Source: Vavraia culicis subsp. floridensis
Taxonomy: Eukaryota > Microsporidia > Pleistophoridae
DNA: 64,000 nt
Direction: 5' to 3'
Assembly: GCF_000192795.1 (NCBI RefSeq)
Contig: NW_007360624.1
Coordinates: 30,472-94,471 of the forward strand
Part shown: in pieces, positions 31,268 through 41,782 of the stretch
How positions within the stretch are numbered: position 1 is the stretch's first letter
How the letters are laid out: the number at the start of each line of letters is the position of its first letter
Notes under the pieces: model-generated
Seen by the model: only the letters and a program-made list of their open reading frames with translations
The model's database searches: none
Told to the model about the DNA's origin: nothing
Position numbers and translations under genes: made by a program

Positions 31268-31465
31268 TTAAAAACGGTACAAAGTCTGGCGGCTGCAAAT
31301 ATCACCACTACTTGGGATGCTTTCGTTGTGCAATGTGTCAGAAACAAAAGCACAAGCTTTCAAATTAGAGCTCGCCTCTAATACTAATTCTTTGCACTTG
31401 TTCATATTCTGAAGACTAACAATCTTGGCATCATAAATTACACATATCAACGCAATAAAGTGCAT
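31268..31465 (-). CDS. Possible small secreted Cys-containing peptide
   Basis: This 65-aa ATG-initiated ORF lies just upstream of the Nop9-like gene on the same strand, without overlap. The N-terminus MHFIALICVIYDAKIVSL could act as a signal peptide, followed by KCKELVLEASSNLKACAF and two more Cys-bearing stretches. Codon use looks natural. No CCC/GGG motif precedes the ATG and no family is recognised, so it may be spurious. Confidence 0.33.
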   Translation of the reverse strand: MHFIALICVIYDAKIVSLQNMNKCKELVLEASSNLKACAFVSDTLHNESIPSSGDICSRQTLYRF

Positions 31466-32237
31466 TAGTGTTCTTCATGATCTATGCATGCTCTACTTTG
31501 ATATGGTCGTACGAATAAATAATACCAAAACACATATACCGCTATTTTAGAGCGTGGTTCTCACGATTTACAATTTTTAAATAGCAAGGAATTGCACATC
31601 TACGTTTGAATCTTACCATGGACGTGAATTAGAAGTTTACTCTTCTATCACACGCTACTCTCATCGTTACGGTCACCACGGGATACTCTGAAATAACCGA
31701 GCACATTTGTTAATACCATTTTTCTAGCAATCACATCCAGGGACCTATTCGTCAATTCATTGCTGCACGCCGGCATAATATTTTAGCGTATGCTTCGAGT
31801 AGGTACATCCCAGTATGGACCGCATTTTTGAAATTAACCTATTGGTGCCATCGCAAAGTTTATAGCTATTGTACACGAACATCTCCGTTTTCAAGTCCTT
31901 TTCCCTTTCATTGTTGGTACACAGCATAAAAAATGCTAGAAAGGATGCCAGATTAAACCCCTAAGGCTTGCAATTCACTGTTCGCTTTTATATTTCCAAA
32001 ACACGTTCATTTATCACTTTCAGAGCTGTTCTATAAATGAATGATTTCTCTTGGTACTGAATACGGCACGTTTCCGTTCAAATATCACAGGAAAATGACT
32101 AAATGTCAATGATCAATCAAAAGCATAAATTTAATTAAATTTGATCTTTTATCATCGAAGGTCGTACGCGTAAAATTATGGTAAGTCTGTTGCGGCCAAA
32201 ACCCCCCTACTTAAAAAATTCTATTTGTGCCCATTTA
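31466..32237. other. Intergenic region
   Basis: About 0.77 kb upstream of RPC11. ATGGTAAGT at 32178 mimics a start-codon intron but is better explained as noncoding (see rejected items). Confidence 0.5.
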
Positions 32238-32555
32238 ATGTACCAGTTCTGTCCTTTCTGTAGGACGCTTCTCCTTATCAACAGGATGAACGGCACGACC
32301 TCGTTCTGCTGTCGCACATGTTCGTATTCTGAATCAGTTGGCCGTATTCACGAACGAATAGTGTTTGACAAGGAAATTAAGGAAAGAATCGTGTGGAAAG
32401 AGGATGTAATGCGTAGCATGGCCAAATGTGAGAAAATATGTGAGAAATGCGGATATAATACCGCTACTTTCTATGAAATGCAAACACGCAGCGCAGATGA
32501 GCCCATGACCATTTTCTATCAATGTCTGCAATGCAAAAATACGTGGAAGGAGTAG
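32238..32555 (+). CDS. RPC11: RNA polymerase III subunit RPC11 (POLR3K)
   Basis: This 105-aa zinc-ribbon subunit of RNA polymerase III is needed for transcript cleavage, termination and reinitiation. The N-terminal ribbon begins MYQFCPFC and closes with FCCRTC. The C-terminal TFIIS-like ribbon has CEKCGYNTATFYEMQTRSAD, continuing through EPMT to FYQCLQC, with the acidic cleavage hairpin intact. The frame opens at ATG 32178, but the start is set at 32238. There GTGCCCATTTA precedes the ATG and the N-terminus gains the M-x-x-F-C-P-x-C form of yeast and human RPC11. Confidence 0.93.
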   Translation: MYQFCPFCRTLLLINRMNGTTSFCCRTCSYSESVGRIHERIVFDKEIKERIVWKEDVMRSMAKCEKICEKCGYNTATFYEMQTRSADEPMTIFYQCLQCKNTWKE

Positions 32556-33062
32556 AAATGCTCCCACACGCAGGTTCAACCCAATAAAATATAACAATAA
32601 AGATGTTTGCACAAAAACATCTTATATTTGACCCGTTTAGCAGGAACACGCCAAGCTTGTGCACCTTTTCTCGTAGAGGCATCGCATCACGGCATGCATC
32701 AGCAGTTCGTTCAGTTCTTTTCGCTAATGTGCGTTTATTCACTTTCTCATACCGCATCATCTAAACAAACTTTTTTAGTCCGCTGGGATGGCCGTGGCCA
32801 CCGTAGTTCTTGGAGGATATTGGCGAGCCATACTGTGCAACATTCTCGCACCGCAACAGAAAGGTACGCCCGGTATGCTCAGATCGCTTTTTTCGCTACC
32901 GAAACTCATGTTCTCTAGTGCGTGGCGTACCACCGGTTAACACATATGGCAGGAACACTTCGCTCGATGACCAAGATGTCGTTAAAACGGGCGTGACCAG
33001 AGCAAAAGCAAGATCTTGAAAACACAAAAGCATTTAAACTCCCAACGATCTTTAATAAAACC
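32556..33062. other. Intergenic region (convergent)
   Basis: 507 bp between convergent RPC11 and BiP. Overlapping ORFs on both strands look random. Confidence 0.5.
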
Positions 33063-35180
33063 TTATAATTCTTCACGTGCCTTCTTCTCGGCCTCAGGCA
33101 CAGCCTCTGCAGGCTTAGCACCAGCAGCAGACATCAAAGGCATTACCTCCCTTTCAAACTCCTTCTGCCTTAACGACACATCATCGGAAGATATACCACT
33201 GAGCGGGTTCTTCGCATCCTTGAGGAAATCCTCAAGTTTTGTGATCGCCTTATAGGCCTCGACACGAACCTCCTGCGCAACTGTGGGTTGCTGGGCTGCC
33301 GAATTGACCACATCCTTGTAACTCTCCAATTCCTTGACACGCTGGTCCTTCACCTTCATCCTCTCATCCGCAGCCTTGTTAGACTCACGGTCCTTCAACA
33401 TTTCACCTCGTCTCGCATCACTGAGCTCGTAATCAGTCTTTACAAATTTGACCTTCGCCTCCTTCTTTGTATGCTTATCGACTGCCGTTACGTGAATGTC
33501 ACGCTGCTTATCAATGCTTATCGTTACCTCAATTTGCGGAACACCTCGCGGCTGCGGCTTGTCAAGCGTTAGCTCAAACTCACCAAGATGCATGTTTTTG
33601 TGATATTGGTATCGCAGACCCTGCGCCACACGAATGTTCACCTTCATTTGGTTGTCGTGTCCCGTTGTGAATGTCTTGGTCTGTGTTGCGGGGATTGCAC
33701 TCTCCATGTCGAGAATGCTCTCGAACGTGTCTGAATCTACGCATATACCGATGTTCATCGGCACCACATCGATCAGATGAATGCTGTCGTCCTGCAGATA
33801 ATTGAGCATGTTCGCAGAGTAGTAAGCAGCGCCCTCTGCAACCACCGTATCCGGGTTCAGCTCAGCACTCACCTTGTCACGGCCAAATATTTCGTACAAA
33901 ATGTTCCTGACGAACGGAACTCGCGTACTACCACCAACAAGAAGCACCTTCTTGATGTCGTCCTTGTCCTTATCAAGCTTCTGCCTGTACTTGTACAGAA
34001 TGCCATCCACTTCACCTGTCAGGTAGTGTTTGACCCTCTTGGCGACTTCGTCGCACACCTTGTTAAACTCGCTCGTCTTCAGCTTGAATGTGAACACCTT
34101 GTCTCCCAAGTAGATGAACTCATCTTCAAACTCAGCATCTCCGCCCTCCTCAAGCTGCATCGTGCACAGACTTATCTTGAATCTCTCAGCAAAGCCTCTC
34201 AAACGCAGCTTCTCCACATCGTTCAGCAAAATACTGCTCTTTTCCATGAGGCCGTAGAAGTACTTGAAGAGACAGTCGTTTATATTTTCACCACCGAGGA
34301 AGTTACTGCCCGAATAGGTCTGCACCTCGAGAACACCTCCCTCATACTCAAGTATGGACACATCCAAGGTACCACCTCCAAGATCAAACACCAAGAACGA
34401 GTCCAAAGCCATGCTTCTATCCTTGTTTCTGACCTGGTACGCATACGCAGCGGCAACCGGCTCGTTGACAGTACGCGAGAGGCTGATTCCGGCAATGGTG
34501 GCCGCCGTCCTCGTAGCCTGCACCTGCATCTCCGAAAAGTACGCAGGCACAGTTATAATCACATTGGCGACGTTCTTTGCGCCGTAGCGGTCGTTTACCA
34601 CCTTCATCAGATGCTCAAGGACATACGCCGACGAATCAATCGCCGACACCTTCTTGACAACCTCACCGTTAACATCCTTCACCAGCATGTAGATACTCTT
34701 CTTTGAAGGATCTTTCTCGTTAACAACCTCCTCAAGAGCATAGGTCACCTTATTCTTGATTCCACTCAGCGATGGATCATCCTGCAATGAGGACAAGCCC
34801 ATATAACGCTTGAAAGCATACAGATATGTGTTTGGAGAGGGCGTCCTCATATTCTCGTTGTAAACTTCCCAGCCCGTCTTGGCCATGTACTGCTGTTTCT
34901 TTGTAACCTCATCTCTGTAGGGCAAAAATTTGACAATACTTGGCAATGTCTGCCTCCCCTGGCCAAGATCGAGTATTTCCATCGATGTGGCTCCACTCGA
35001 CCCCACAACACCCACACAAGAATACGTCGTACCCAGATCGATACCGATCGCCCATCCCTTTAGAAGGCTATCATCGGCATCCTCCCTGTCCTCGGGGATG
35101 TCGTCTAGCTGTATGGCCTCACACCAAACCGCCCCCAGGACGGTAAATGCGAGAATGAAAAGCTTGAATGTCCAAAGCAT
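33063..35180 (-). CDS. KAR2: ER Hsp70 chaperone BiP/Kar2
   Basis: This 705-aa Hsp70 acts in the ER lumen. The N-terminal signal peptide is LWTFKLFILAFTVLGAVWC. The ATPase domain carries IGIDLGTTYSCVGV, VFDLGGGTLDVSI and LLVGGSTRVPFV. The substrate-binding domain includes VPMNIGICVDS and PQPRGVPQIEVTI. The protein ends AREEL: REEL is a variant of the KDEL/HDEL retrieval signal. It is longer than most BiPs, with extra residues in the lid. The ATG follows AAAATTTTGACCC directly. Codon use is biased to G/C-ending codons, as expected for high expression, which also creates a long antisense ORF. Confidence 0.97.
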   Translation of the reverse strand: MLWTFKLFILAFTVLGAVWCEAIQLDDIPEDREDADDSLLKGWAIGIDLGTTYSCVGVVGSSGATSMEILDLGQGRQTLPSIVKFLPYRDEVTKKQQYMAKTGWEVYNENMRTPSPNTYLYAFKRYMGLSSLQDDPSLSGIKNKVTYALEEVVNEKDPSKKSIYMLVKDVNGEVVKKVSAIDSSAYVLEHLMKVVNDRYGAKNVANVIITVPAYFSEMQVQATRTAATIAGISLSRTVNEPVAAAYAYQVRNKDRSMALDSFLVFDLGGGTLDVSILEYEGGVLEVQTYSGSNFLGGENINDCLFKYFYGLMEKSSILLNDVEKLRLRGFAERFKISLCTMQLEEGGDAEFEDEFIYLGDKVFTFKLKTSEFNKVCDEVAKRVKHYLTGEVDGILYKYRQKLDKDKDDIKKVLLVGGSTRVPFVRNILYEIFGRDKVSAELNPDTVVAEGAAYYSANMLNYLQDDSIHLIDVVPMNIGICVDSDTFESILDMESAIPATQTKTFTTGHDNQMKVNIRVAQGLRYQYHKNMHLGEFELTLDKPQPRGVPQIEVTISIDKQRDIHVTAVDKHTKKEAKVKFVKTDYELSDARRGEMLKDRESNKAADERMKVKDQRVKELESYKDVVNSAAQQPTVAQEVRVEAYKAITKLEDFLKDAKNPLSGISSDDVSLRQKEFEREVMPLMSAAGAKPAEAVPEAEKKAREEL

Positions 35181-35194
35181 GGGTCAAAATTTTT
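35181..35194 (-). promoter_or_regulatory. Start-proximal CCC motif of BiP
   Basis: AAAATTTTGACCC abuts the BiP ATG. The A/T block plus ACCC repeats the layout seen at uL13 and eL32. Confidence 0.7.
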
Positions 35195-36206
35195 ACCAGT
35201 TTTTATATTTTTGGAGTTTAAAAATCAGCCAATAGAATTTTTACATTTGTAAAATAAATGAGCAATCAACAGGTCTAAATCAAAGCATATGCGCGAATCA
35301 CAGGCGAATATACTGGTAATGCATATGTTTGTTGGCAGCACGAATTTGTTTAGATTAGTAAATTAATTTATTTTTACTACACCGGAATTTACACTAAAAA
35401 TACGTAATTAAAATTTTATTTCATAAGGTGTTGTACGTTGAGATTGTGTTGGTATCATCAAAGGTACGAATATTCTACTGCCTGATAAACGACCGGAATC
35501 GTTTGCCATCTCCTGGTATGCCATACTTGCATACATGATCAGCTGGAAGGTATGCATAGTGTTGTATTGCCTTCTGGTCTTTTGTTCCGCAGGTTCGTAT
35601 TGATAACGTGATTTCAGAGCTTATCCAAAAGTTTTAATTGACTAAGAGGGTTGTGAATGTAACACATCAGATAGAGGGTCATGTTACCGATAGTTTGCAA
35701 AAATGAGCTGCAGGGAAGCTTTTCTGGCCTTGCTCTTTATTAATTCACTTCAAATTTAGCCTTTGGCTGATAAATTAAACAATTCAATTCCAATAATACT
35801 TTTAACCACACCCAAAATAAAGCATTGTAACGAAGGAATGAATTTATTGACTTAATTCAAGCAATTTAGGAATTGATTGTGCAATATTGAACATGTGCAC
35901 CCATAAAATTCGATTTTGAACGAGCACAGTTATATTTACGGAAGATGCTCCTCCAAAAAGCGATTTAAAACGTAAAGTGCTTATTAAAAATCTTCTTTTG
36001 GTCACATTCTGTGATGCTTTAGCTCAAAAACAGGAATAAAACGAATTATGTAAATATTTGGTTTTTTATTACCTTGTTGTATCCCAGTTTATACAAACAA
36101 ACCGCAGATAAGCACCGGATATCAACTCGTAGTAACATGAGATGTTCCGTTGGGCCCATCAATCAAGGCGTATTCGTTTCATGAATAGTGTTTCGTACTT
36201 TGGGTG
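35195..36206. other. Intergenic region
   Basis: About 1 kb of AT-rich sequence upstream of BiP. No gene seen. Confidence 0.5.
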
Positions 36207-36431
36207 TTAAATGTGGTGATCATTCGCTCGTAACTTAGCGAAACTCTTGGCATTCAAGCACGCTATGTTCTCTGGCACAGCTGCAGTATTTTTGCAGTCT
36301 GCTCCGCCGAGAAACATTTGGATTGTGAATACGGCTTTATCCGGTGTGGTGTAATAGGTTAATGAGACATATCGTGGAAGAACGATCACTAGTGTGATTA
36401 TACCAAGATGTCTTTTTTTATCAAAGTTCAT
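36207..36431 (-). CDS. Doubtful small ORF with signal-like N-terminus
   Basis: This 74-aa ATG-initiated ORF has a basic start, then LGIITLVIVLPRYVSL as a possible leader, then a short hydrophilic part with two cysteines. It stands alone in a 2.9-kb gene-free stretch, lacks the CCC/GGG start motif and matches nothing I know. I list it because it is the best ORF of the region. Confidence 0.22.
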   Translation of the reverse strand: MNFDKKRHLGIITLVIVLPRYVSLTYYTTPDKAVFTIQMFLGGADCKNTAAVPENIACLNAKSFAKLRANDHHI

Positions 36432-38065
36432 TTATTTATCTCCACACACAATAACGCCCAACTAAACACGCTTTGCCAATACGCTGAGACTAAGCGTGGC
36501 CACTTGTCTGTAGTTCATATTTTTCTGTTGCAATTCGTGTAGTAGGAGCTTTTACAATTATCATGGATAAGGATGTGATATCGATGTTACTTCGTACAAT
36601 TCGCACCAATTGATGTTTTAAAGAATTTCTATCTGCAACCGTGTTCGTTTAAGATTGTGAACAGTTCTTTGCATCGTTTAGTAAAATGTGTTTACCGTAC
36701 CTCCGTATTACAACGGTACATCGCATAGGATTGCGTAGTTAATGAAGCGAAATAATGAAAATACGAAATTTATCGTTTTTGATAAATTAATCACAAAAAT
36801 TAAATTGGACATCTTTGACATCACCAACGGAGCCTCATATCACTTGTGTTGTTCAAGGTTGGTAGCTGCGCACCTAGTGATCACACATTTGGTTGTTATT
36901 TTTTGATGAACTCTTTCGTGTTCGGACATGTACCATATTTGCAGATGTTGAATATGCACCACGTTGCGTATTAACACCGTTCTACTTGAAAAGTACTAAA
37001 ACATACGATTTAGTAAAAAGTAGTGGCATTCGTTCATACAAGCTGTGGTTACGAGTGTTTCTTGGTGAGAGGATGTCTAAGACAAGATTTTATCGTAGTT
37101 CCCGTTGTACATCAGCACATTATGTGTTGGAGTGATGCTGAACGATTCTTTTATGAAAATTAAACTTCTACTCGGTTTAAAACAATCTTGAACGGAACAG
37201 AGTGTGGCACGGGAAGACCACACATCCAAATTTTATCAATTCATAGCTCCGTTTACCAAATCAATCTTTCGCCAATACTTTTTAAACAATTTTGCATGCC
37301 ATGTTCAACAGCATTGTGGCTAAGATGGCAGAATAACGTGTTGTTAACTCTAAATGTGCACCATCCCTGCACACATCATCAGCATGTTCTGTGATTGACC
37401 AAACATGGCTCAGATATGAAAATGATGGTTATATCAGTATGAAGGTAAGCGTTTATTCTACAACTTATGATTTTATCGGTTGATTGACCCGAAGTGCTCT
37501 TCAAACGTGTGAGCGAAGCACTGTGTGAACATGTGGTGGTGGCCTTGCAGGTGTTAGTACGCATCCGTACGATGCTCGTTACTACCATTTTTATTGGAAG
37601 CTTTTCCAATAAACGGCTCGTTGACTCTTATCCTCGCATTCTTCCTAGGAACATCCATGGCTTGTTATAGTATCGTAACCAGACATAGCTCAGTTATTGT
37701 GCGTGTTTGACCGCGTTTCTTTTGTCATAGCCGCTGCTGCCTGTTTAGCACTGTGCTATTAATCAGGCTTTAAACCGATAAAGTGCTATGATAGTGTGAA
37801 GCGTAAAAAACGCTTTTACATCGTAGACTTCGGTAACTGAGATGTAGCAGGTAAATTTATTTAGTTCACGCTTTTGTTCGACTCGGCACCGTGGTTGATC
37901 CAAAATAATGTTACATTAAGTGCATCTGTGCCCTCTTTTGCCCAATTTAAGGCTATGTGGATTCATTTACATGGTGCCGCACCCAATGAGAGATTATAAA
38001 ATAACTAGTAAAATAATATTCGACAAATCCACCAGGAACACGATATACTGATCATAGATCATCAT
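36432..38065. other. Long intergenic region
   Basis: About 1.6 kb downstream of the trehalose gene. No supported gene, RNA or repeat. Confidence 0.5.
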
Positions 38066-40225
38066 TTATTTCAGCTTTTTGAGGAAATTTCTAAACGCCT
38101 TCGGATCCTCTACAAAATACTCGGCCTTGCTGATCTTTTTACCAACCACAATACCTACAAAACACTCACGACCGAACATCTTCTCGTCTGTAGTGTCATC
38201 GCCAGCACATAACCCGAAATCACAGTTTTCATATTGCTTGATCACGTAGTCTTTTCCAATATCCCTGCAATTCGCCTCTACGATACACTTTCCAACCTTC
38301 ACGTTGGCCCTACCCTTGAGTGCCTGCACCAGTGCCTTTCTGCACCGTTCAGCCTGTTCGTCCTTGTAAGAATCATCGGCATTGCGATAATGGAAGACCA
38401 ACGCCGTGTTCTTCTCTTCAAGCTTGGTGTTTGGTGTGCATGCAACGTACTCGTTAATTATCTGGCGTGCCACGTCCATCCACGACAAATCAACATCTCG
38501 CCTGATCCACTGCCCCTTTTTGCGGTAAAATGCGCTATGCTCGGCATATAGTTGTATCTTCGGGTTGGTAAACCACTTCTCAGCTTCATCTTTGCTTCTA
38601 CCGGTTGCGATTACAACCGTTGTATTCTTCAAATCGGTAAGGTACTCCAGCAAACTGATTATTTCAGCAGAGGGAGCAGCATCTGACGGAACCGGTACTA
38701 TTTCTGTGAGTGTTCCGTCATAATCCAAAACAATAACACGTTTGTTTGCCTTCTCAAATGCTTGCAGAATCTTCGTCTCTTCCAGCTGCTTTGGTTCCTT
38801 GTCTTTCGCAACATTCTCCCTGTATTCCATCTTCTTCGCGAGATCGCTGACCGCCATACCACGTAGTACCTCCTTGTTACGTGAATGCATGGCGTCTGTA
38901 CCAAGCGATAGTCCCTCTCTCATTTTTGCAAGCAACTCGTTCGAATCATTCGGGTTTACGAGCAGCGATGTGAAATGATTGACAGAATTGACCGAAAGAA
39001 CAAATGGTGCGCTGTTCACAGCAACAAAATCGCAGCATCCCTTGTTTGTGACTGAATGATCGAACAGAAAAAGGCCCAAGTCCGCAGCTGCAAGAAACGA
39101 GTAGTATTCCAGATCGTTGGTTGGTGTAACCGTAAGCACACTGTCTGTCCCTCGCGTTGTTGTGATAAAGCTCACTCCCTTTGATATCTCTATCCGTTTC
39201 TGAGCATCAAGTTGATTGGAATGTGTCTCGATCTGCACCAGGACAGCTTCTGTATCACCAAGCAGTTCATTGAATGCGATAAGAACATTCTCAGATAGTT
39301 CACTGTTTACAGTATTTAGGATTGTTAGGATTATTTTTTTGCCCTTGTAATTCTCCCTGATTTGGGCCACACGCTCTTCCATCCTAGGGTTTCCTTTTAT
39401 CATGTTAATGTAATCCATATCAAGTCCAACCTGCAGAATCTGTATGCTAACGGACTGTTCGTCAAAATTTGGGATGTTGATTGCGCACAGTTCCAAGAAT
39501 GAGGTCACTTCATCTGCATTCTGGAAGACCAGATGAGCCTTCAAAAGCGAGTTCAGAATTTCCATGTTGTTATAAACACACTTGAAGAATTCAATCTTGA
39601 AGAACGGCGTCAGGAAGACAACACTCACCCTTATGTTATCAAAATAGCCTGGCAGCAGCCAGAGCTCCGGGTCCATAATGATTATTTCGTCGTTCTTTTT
39701 TACCGCGTTCTTCAGCACCTTGTAGTACGATTCATTGTAACTTACGAAGTCCTCGTACATAAGTTTTTCATCATAATCCTTGAAAAGAGCATCCCACTCT
39801 CTTGCAAACGCCAAATATTTCAGATATTGCGCAAACCTACAAGGCTCATAGTTGTACTTCTTTAAACTGGGCAGCACGGGCAGACAATGCTTGCTTTGAA
39901 GAAAAGACTTTATCTTGGCCTTGTATTCTTCCGTTAGAATATCACTTACCTTCTTCTTGTAGTTGTCAGGCACGCCCACAAACACTACATCGCTAAGAGT
40001 GCTTATGAACGATGCGTAGCTCGGGTTCTTGTAGCATTTTATGAAGCTCGGCTCTTTAGTCTTGTTCAGCGCCTTCAAACCACTCGACCTGTTCGTATTG
40101 CTCGAGTCGAGCAGCAGCGAACAAGCATTCTCAATTATCGCGTCTTCTTTCTCTTTATCAACTGTTATTCCATATATTAATCGACTTACAACAACGTATT
40201 TACACATTACTGTTACCAAAACCAT
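38066..40225 (-). CDS. TPS2: Trehalose-6-phosphate phosphatase with degenerate synthase domain (Tps2-like)
   Basis: This 719-aa two-domain protein converts trehalose-6-phosphate to trehalose. The C-terminal HAD phosphatase domain is intact: LDYDGT (Asp501, Asp503) as motif I, VIATGRS as motif II, the GKDYVIKQ lysine, and AGDDTTDE as motif IV. The N-terminal GT20 (synthase) half keeps the fold, with recognisable but altered motifs: LTPFF for the HTPFPS block, VGLDMDYINMIKG for RLDYIKG, and VNSAPFVLS for EGMNLV/EFAG. It is therefore probably a non-catalytic, structural TPS domain, as in yeast Tps2. ATG 40207 (MCKYVVVSRL) is an alternative start that better resembles TPS N-termini. A separate active Tps1 would be needed elsewhere. 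Confidence 0.88.
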   Translation of the reverse strand: MVLVTVMCKYVVVSRLIYGITVDKEKEDAIIENACSLLLDSSNTNRSSGLKALNKTKEPSFIKCYKNPSYASFISTLSDVVFVGVPDNYKKKVSDILTEEYKAKIKSFLQSKHCLPVLPSLKKYNYEPCRFAQYLKYLAFAREWDALFKDYDEKLMYEDFVSYNESYYKVLKNAVKKNDEIIIMDPELWLLPGYFDNIRVSVVFLTPFFKIEFFKCVYNNMEILNSLLKAHLVFQNADEVTSFLELCAINIPNFDEQSVSIQILQVGLDMDYINMIKGNPRMEERVAQIRENYKGKKIILTILNTVNSELSENVLIAFNELLGDTEAVLVQIETHSNQLDAQKRIEISKGVSFITTTRGTDSVLTVTPTNDLEYYSFLAAADLGLFLFDHSVTNKGCCDFVAVNSAPFVLSVNSVNHFTSLLVNPNDSNELLAKMREGLSLGTDAMHSRNKEVLRGMAVSDLAKKMEYRENVAKDKEPKQLEETKILQAFEKANKRVIVLDYDGTLTEIVPVPSDAAPSAEIISLLEYLTDLKNTTVVIATGRSKDEAEKWFTNPKIQLYAEHSAFYRKKGQWIRRDVDLSWMDVARQIINEYVACTPNTKLEEKNTALVFHYRNADDSYKDEQAERCRKALVQALKGRANVKVGKCIVEANCRDIGKDYVIKQYENCDFGLCAGDDTTDEKMFGRECFVGIVVGKKISKAEYFVEDPKAFRNFLKKLK

Positions 40226-40739
40226 TCCTTTTAAACCTTAAAAGGAGTGATCCTTCGCTTTAATAGGTCACGTGGAGTTTAAAGTGATAAATAACAAGTC
40301 AATGATAAATCAGCAAACAAATGAATTGGCACAGCACTGATCAAAACAGTTCGTAAAATTTGGCAAAGCGTCAGACTAAGCCTGTGTAGGAAAGGGTATC
40401 AAATTAAAATCTGATGTTTCTTGATCCACTATATCAAAAAATATCGGCAAAATTTATATGAAATCATTTCTTTGTCATTCGTTTATGTTCAAATGATTTA
40501 TGTACTGATCATTTTTAGAGGTTTGTACGTAATTATGTTGCTTTCTCCAGGTTTATTTTTGGACAACAGATCTGAGATTGTTTCTCTGCCATACCTGAAC
40601 ATATATTTTTTATAGATCGCAATCATTGTGGTAGCCACAAAACATGTTCTGAATCGATTATGTCTTTTAGGCCATAACAATCGTTATTTAAGACTGAATA
40701 CTCGTCCATACTGACAGTATTATATCCTGGCATTGAGGT
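40226..40739. other. Intergenic region
   Basis: About 0.5 kb upstream of TPS2. Two overlapping ~60-codon ORFs at 40421-40680 look random. Confidence 0.5.
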
Positions 40740-40895
40740 TTATAACTCCCATTCCTCTTGATATTCATGATATTGCACCTTGAGTTTTACATTTGATGCG
40801 GTAGCACCCTTTAAAATGGCATATGTCACCAAAGCTGACATGAGGGAGTTAATGGTCGCAATTATATAACTAAACACAAAAATAAAGCATACCAT
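40740..40895 (-). CDS. Possible two-TM micro-protein
   Basis: This 51-aa ORF has MVCFIFVFSYIIATINSLMS and SALVTYAILKG as membrane-like segments and an acidic tail, HEYQEEWEL. The ATG at 40895 has ACGGGTCATATTAAC upstream, a GGG start motif. An in-frame ATG at 40916 would add seven residues. No family is recognised. It could be a small subunit of a membrane complex. Confidence 0.35.
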   Translation of the reverse strand: MVCFIFVFSYIIATINSLMSALVTYAILKGATASNVKLKVQYHEYQEEWEL

Positions 40896-41782
40896 GTTAA
40901 TATGACCCGTAAGCATTCGATCACAGCTGTTGACACGAACGACGTGCAATTTTATCGTGTATGCTTATTTGTCCCAGCAGTCCTCCTTCTTTTTTCATCC
41001 AAAGTACGATTATCATTTCTTCTTTTTCTCATTTGTTCGCTAATCATCCACCTATAAATTCCACAATAGTCAGAGCGGATTACCCAAATTCAAACAATTG
41101 GTGTGATGAACCACAAACTCGAACACATTTTTAAATCTCTGTAAAAAATATATTTCAATAATTATTCTGTTAGGTGATCACATCCCAGTAGATAAGCTTT
41201 AGCTATTCATAAAGCGGTATAAATGGTGATTTGGAACTAAAGAACCATTCTTTTGATGGCAAAACATAGCCGCACCATCTACATGCACTTAACTTACGAT
41301 ATATCAATCAATTTTAACGTAAATAGTACATCATAGCATCACGAGTGTTCATTTTTATTCCTACGTAAACGATCGTTCTTTAAGGTAACTATCAGGGCTT
41401 CCTATTACATCACCGAACACCAATCGATATGTGTTAAATCACAATTTCGGCTAAAAACTGATGTTCAATCCTATCAAAACATAAAAAGTACAAAAATTAG
41501 GACAATTTTACGATGAAAGAGTAAATTCTTAACGAATAACCAGATTTGGACTGTAAACGGATGAAGTAGCGTAAAAAGTTTGTTGCTGAAGCCATTGCCA
41601 TCTTCATGCCAACATAAAGCACCAATTACAGTTTAAAAATATCACCAGTCATACATTACAATAAAAGTACACACATTGCGATATGTCCCGGTGCCGATAC
41701 CAAAATTTGAAGAAAAGCTTCGTCTAACTATTCGGTATTAAACTGATCCATGTAAACAAAAGTACAAAACCGAGTCATATTC
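40896..41782. other. Intergenic region
   Basis: About 0.9 kb. Nothing supportable. Confidence 0.5.

Noticed and set aside
32178..32246. ATG followed at once by GTAAGT, with ACCAG 66 nt later, as a start-codon intron in RPC11
   Set aside because: The 66-nt stretch is in frame and ATG 32238 has its own CCC motif and yields M-x-x-F-C-P-x-C, the normal RPC11 N-terminus, so no intron is needed.
33777..34706. 309-codon plus-strand ORF
   Set aside because: It is antisense to the BiP ATPase domain; the strong codon bias of BiP leaves its antisense frame open. No independent features.
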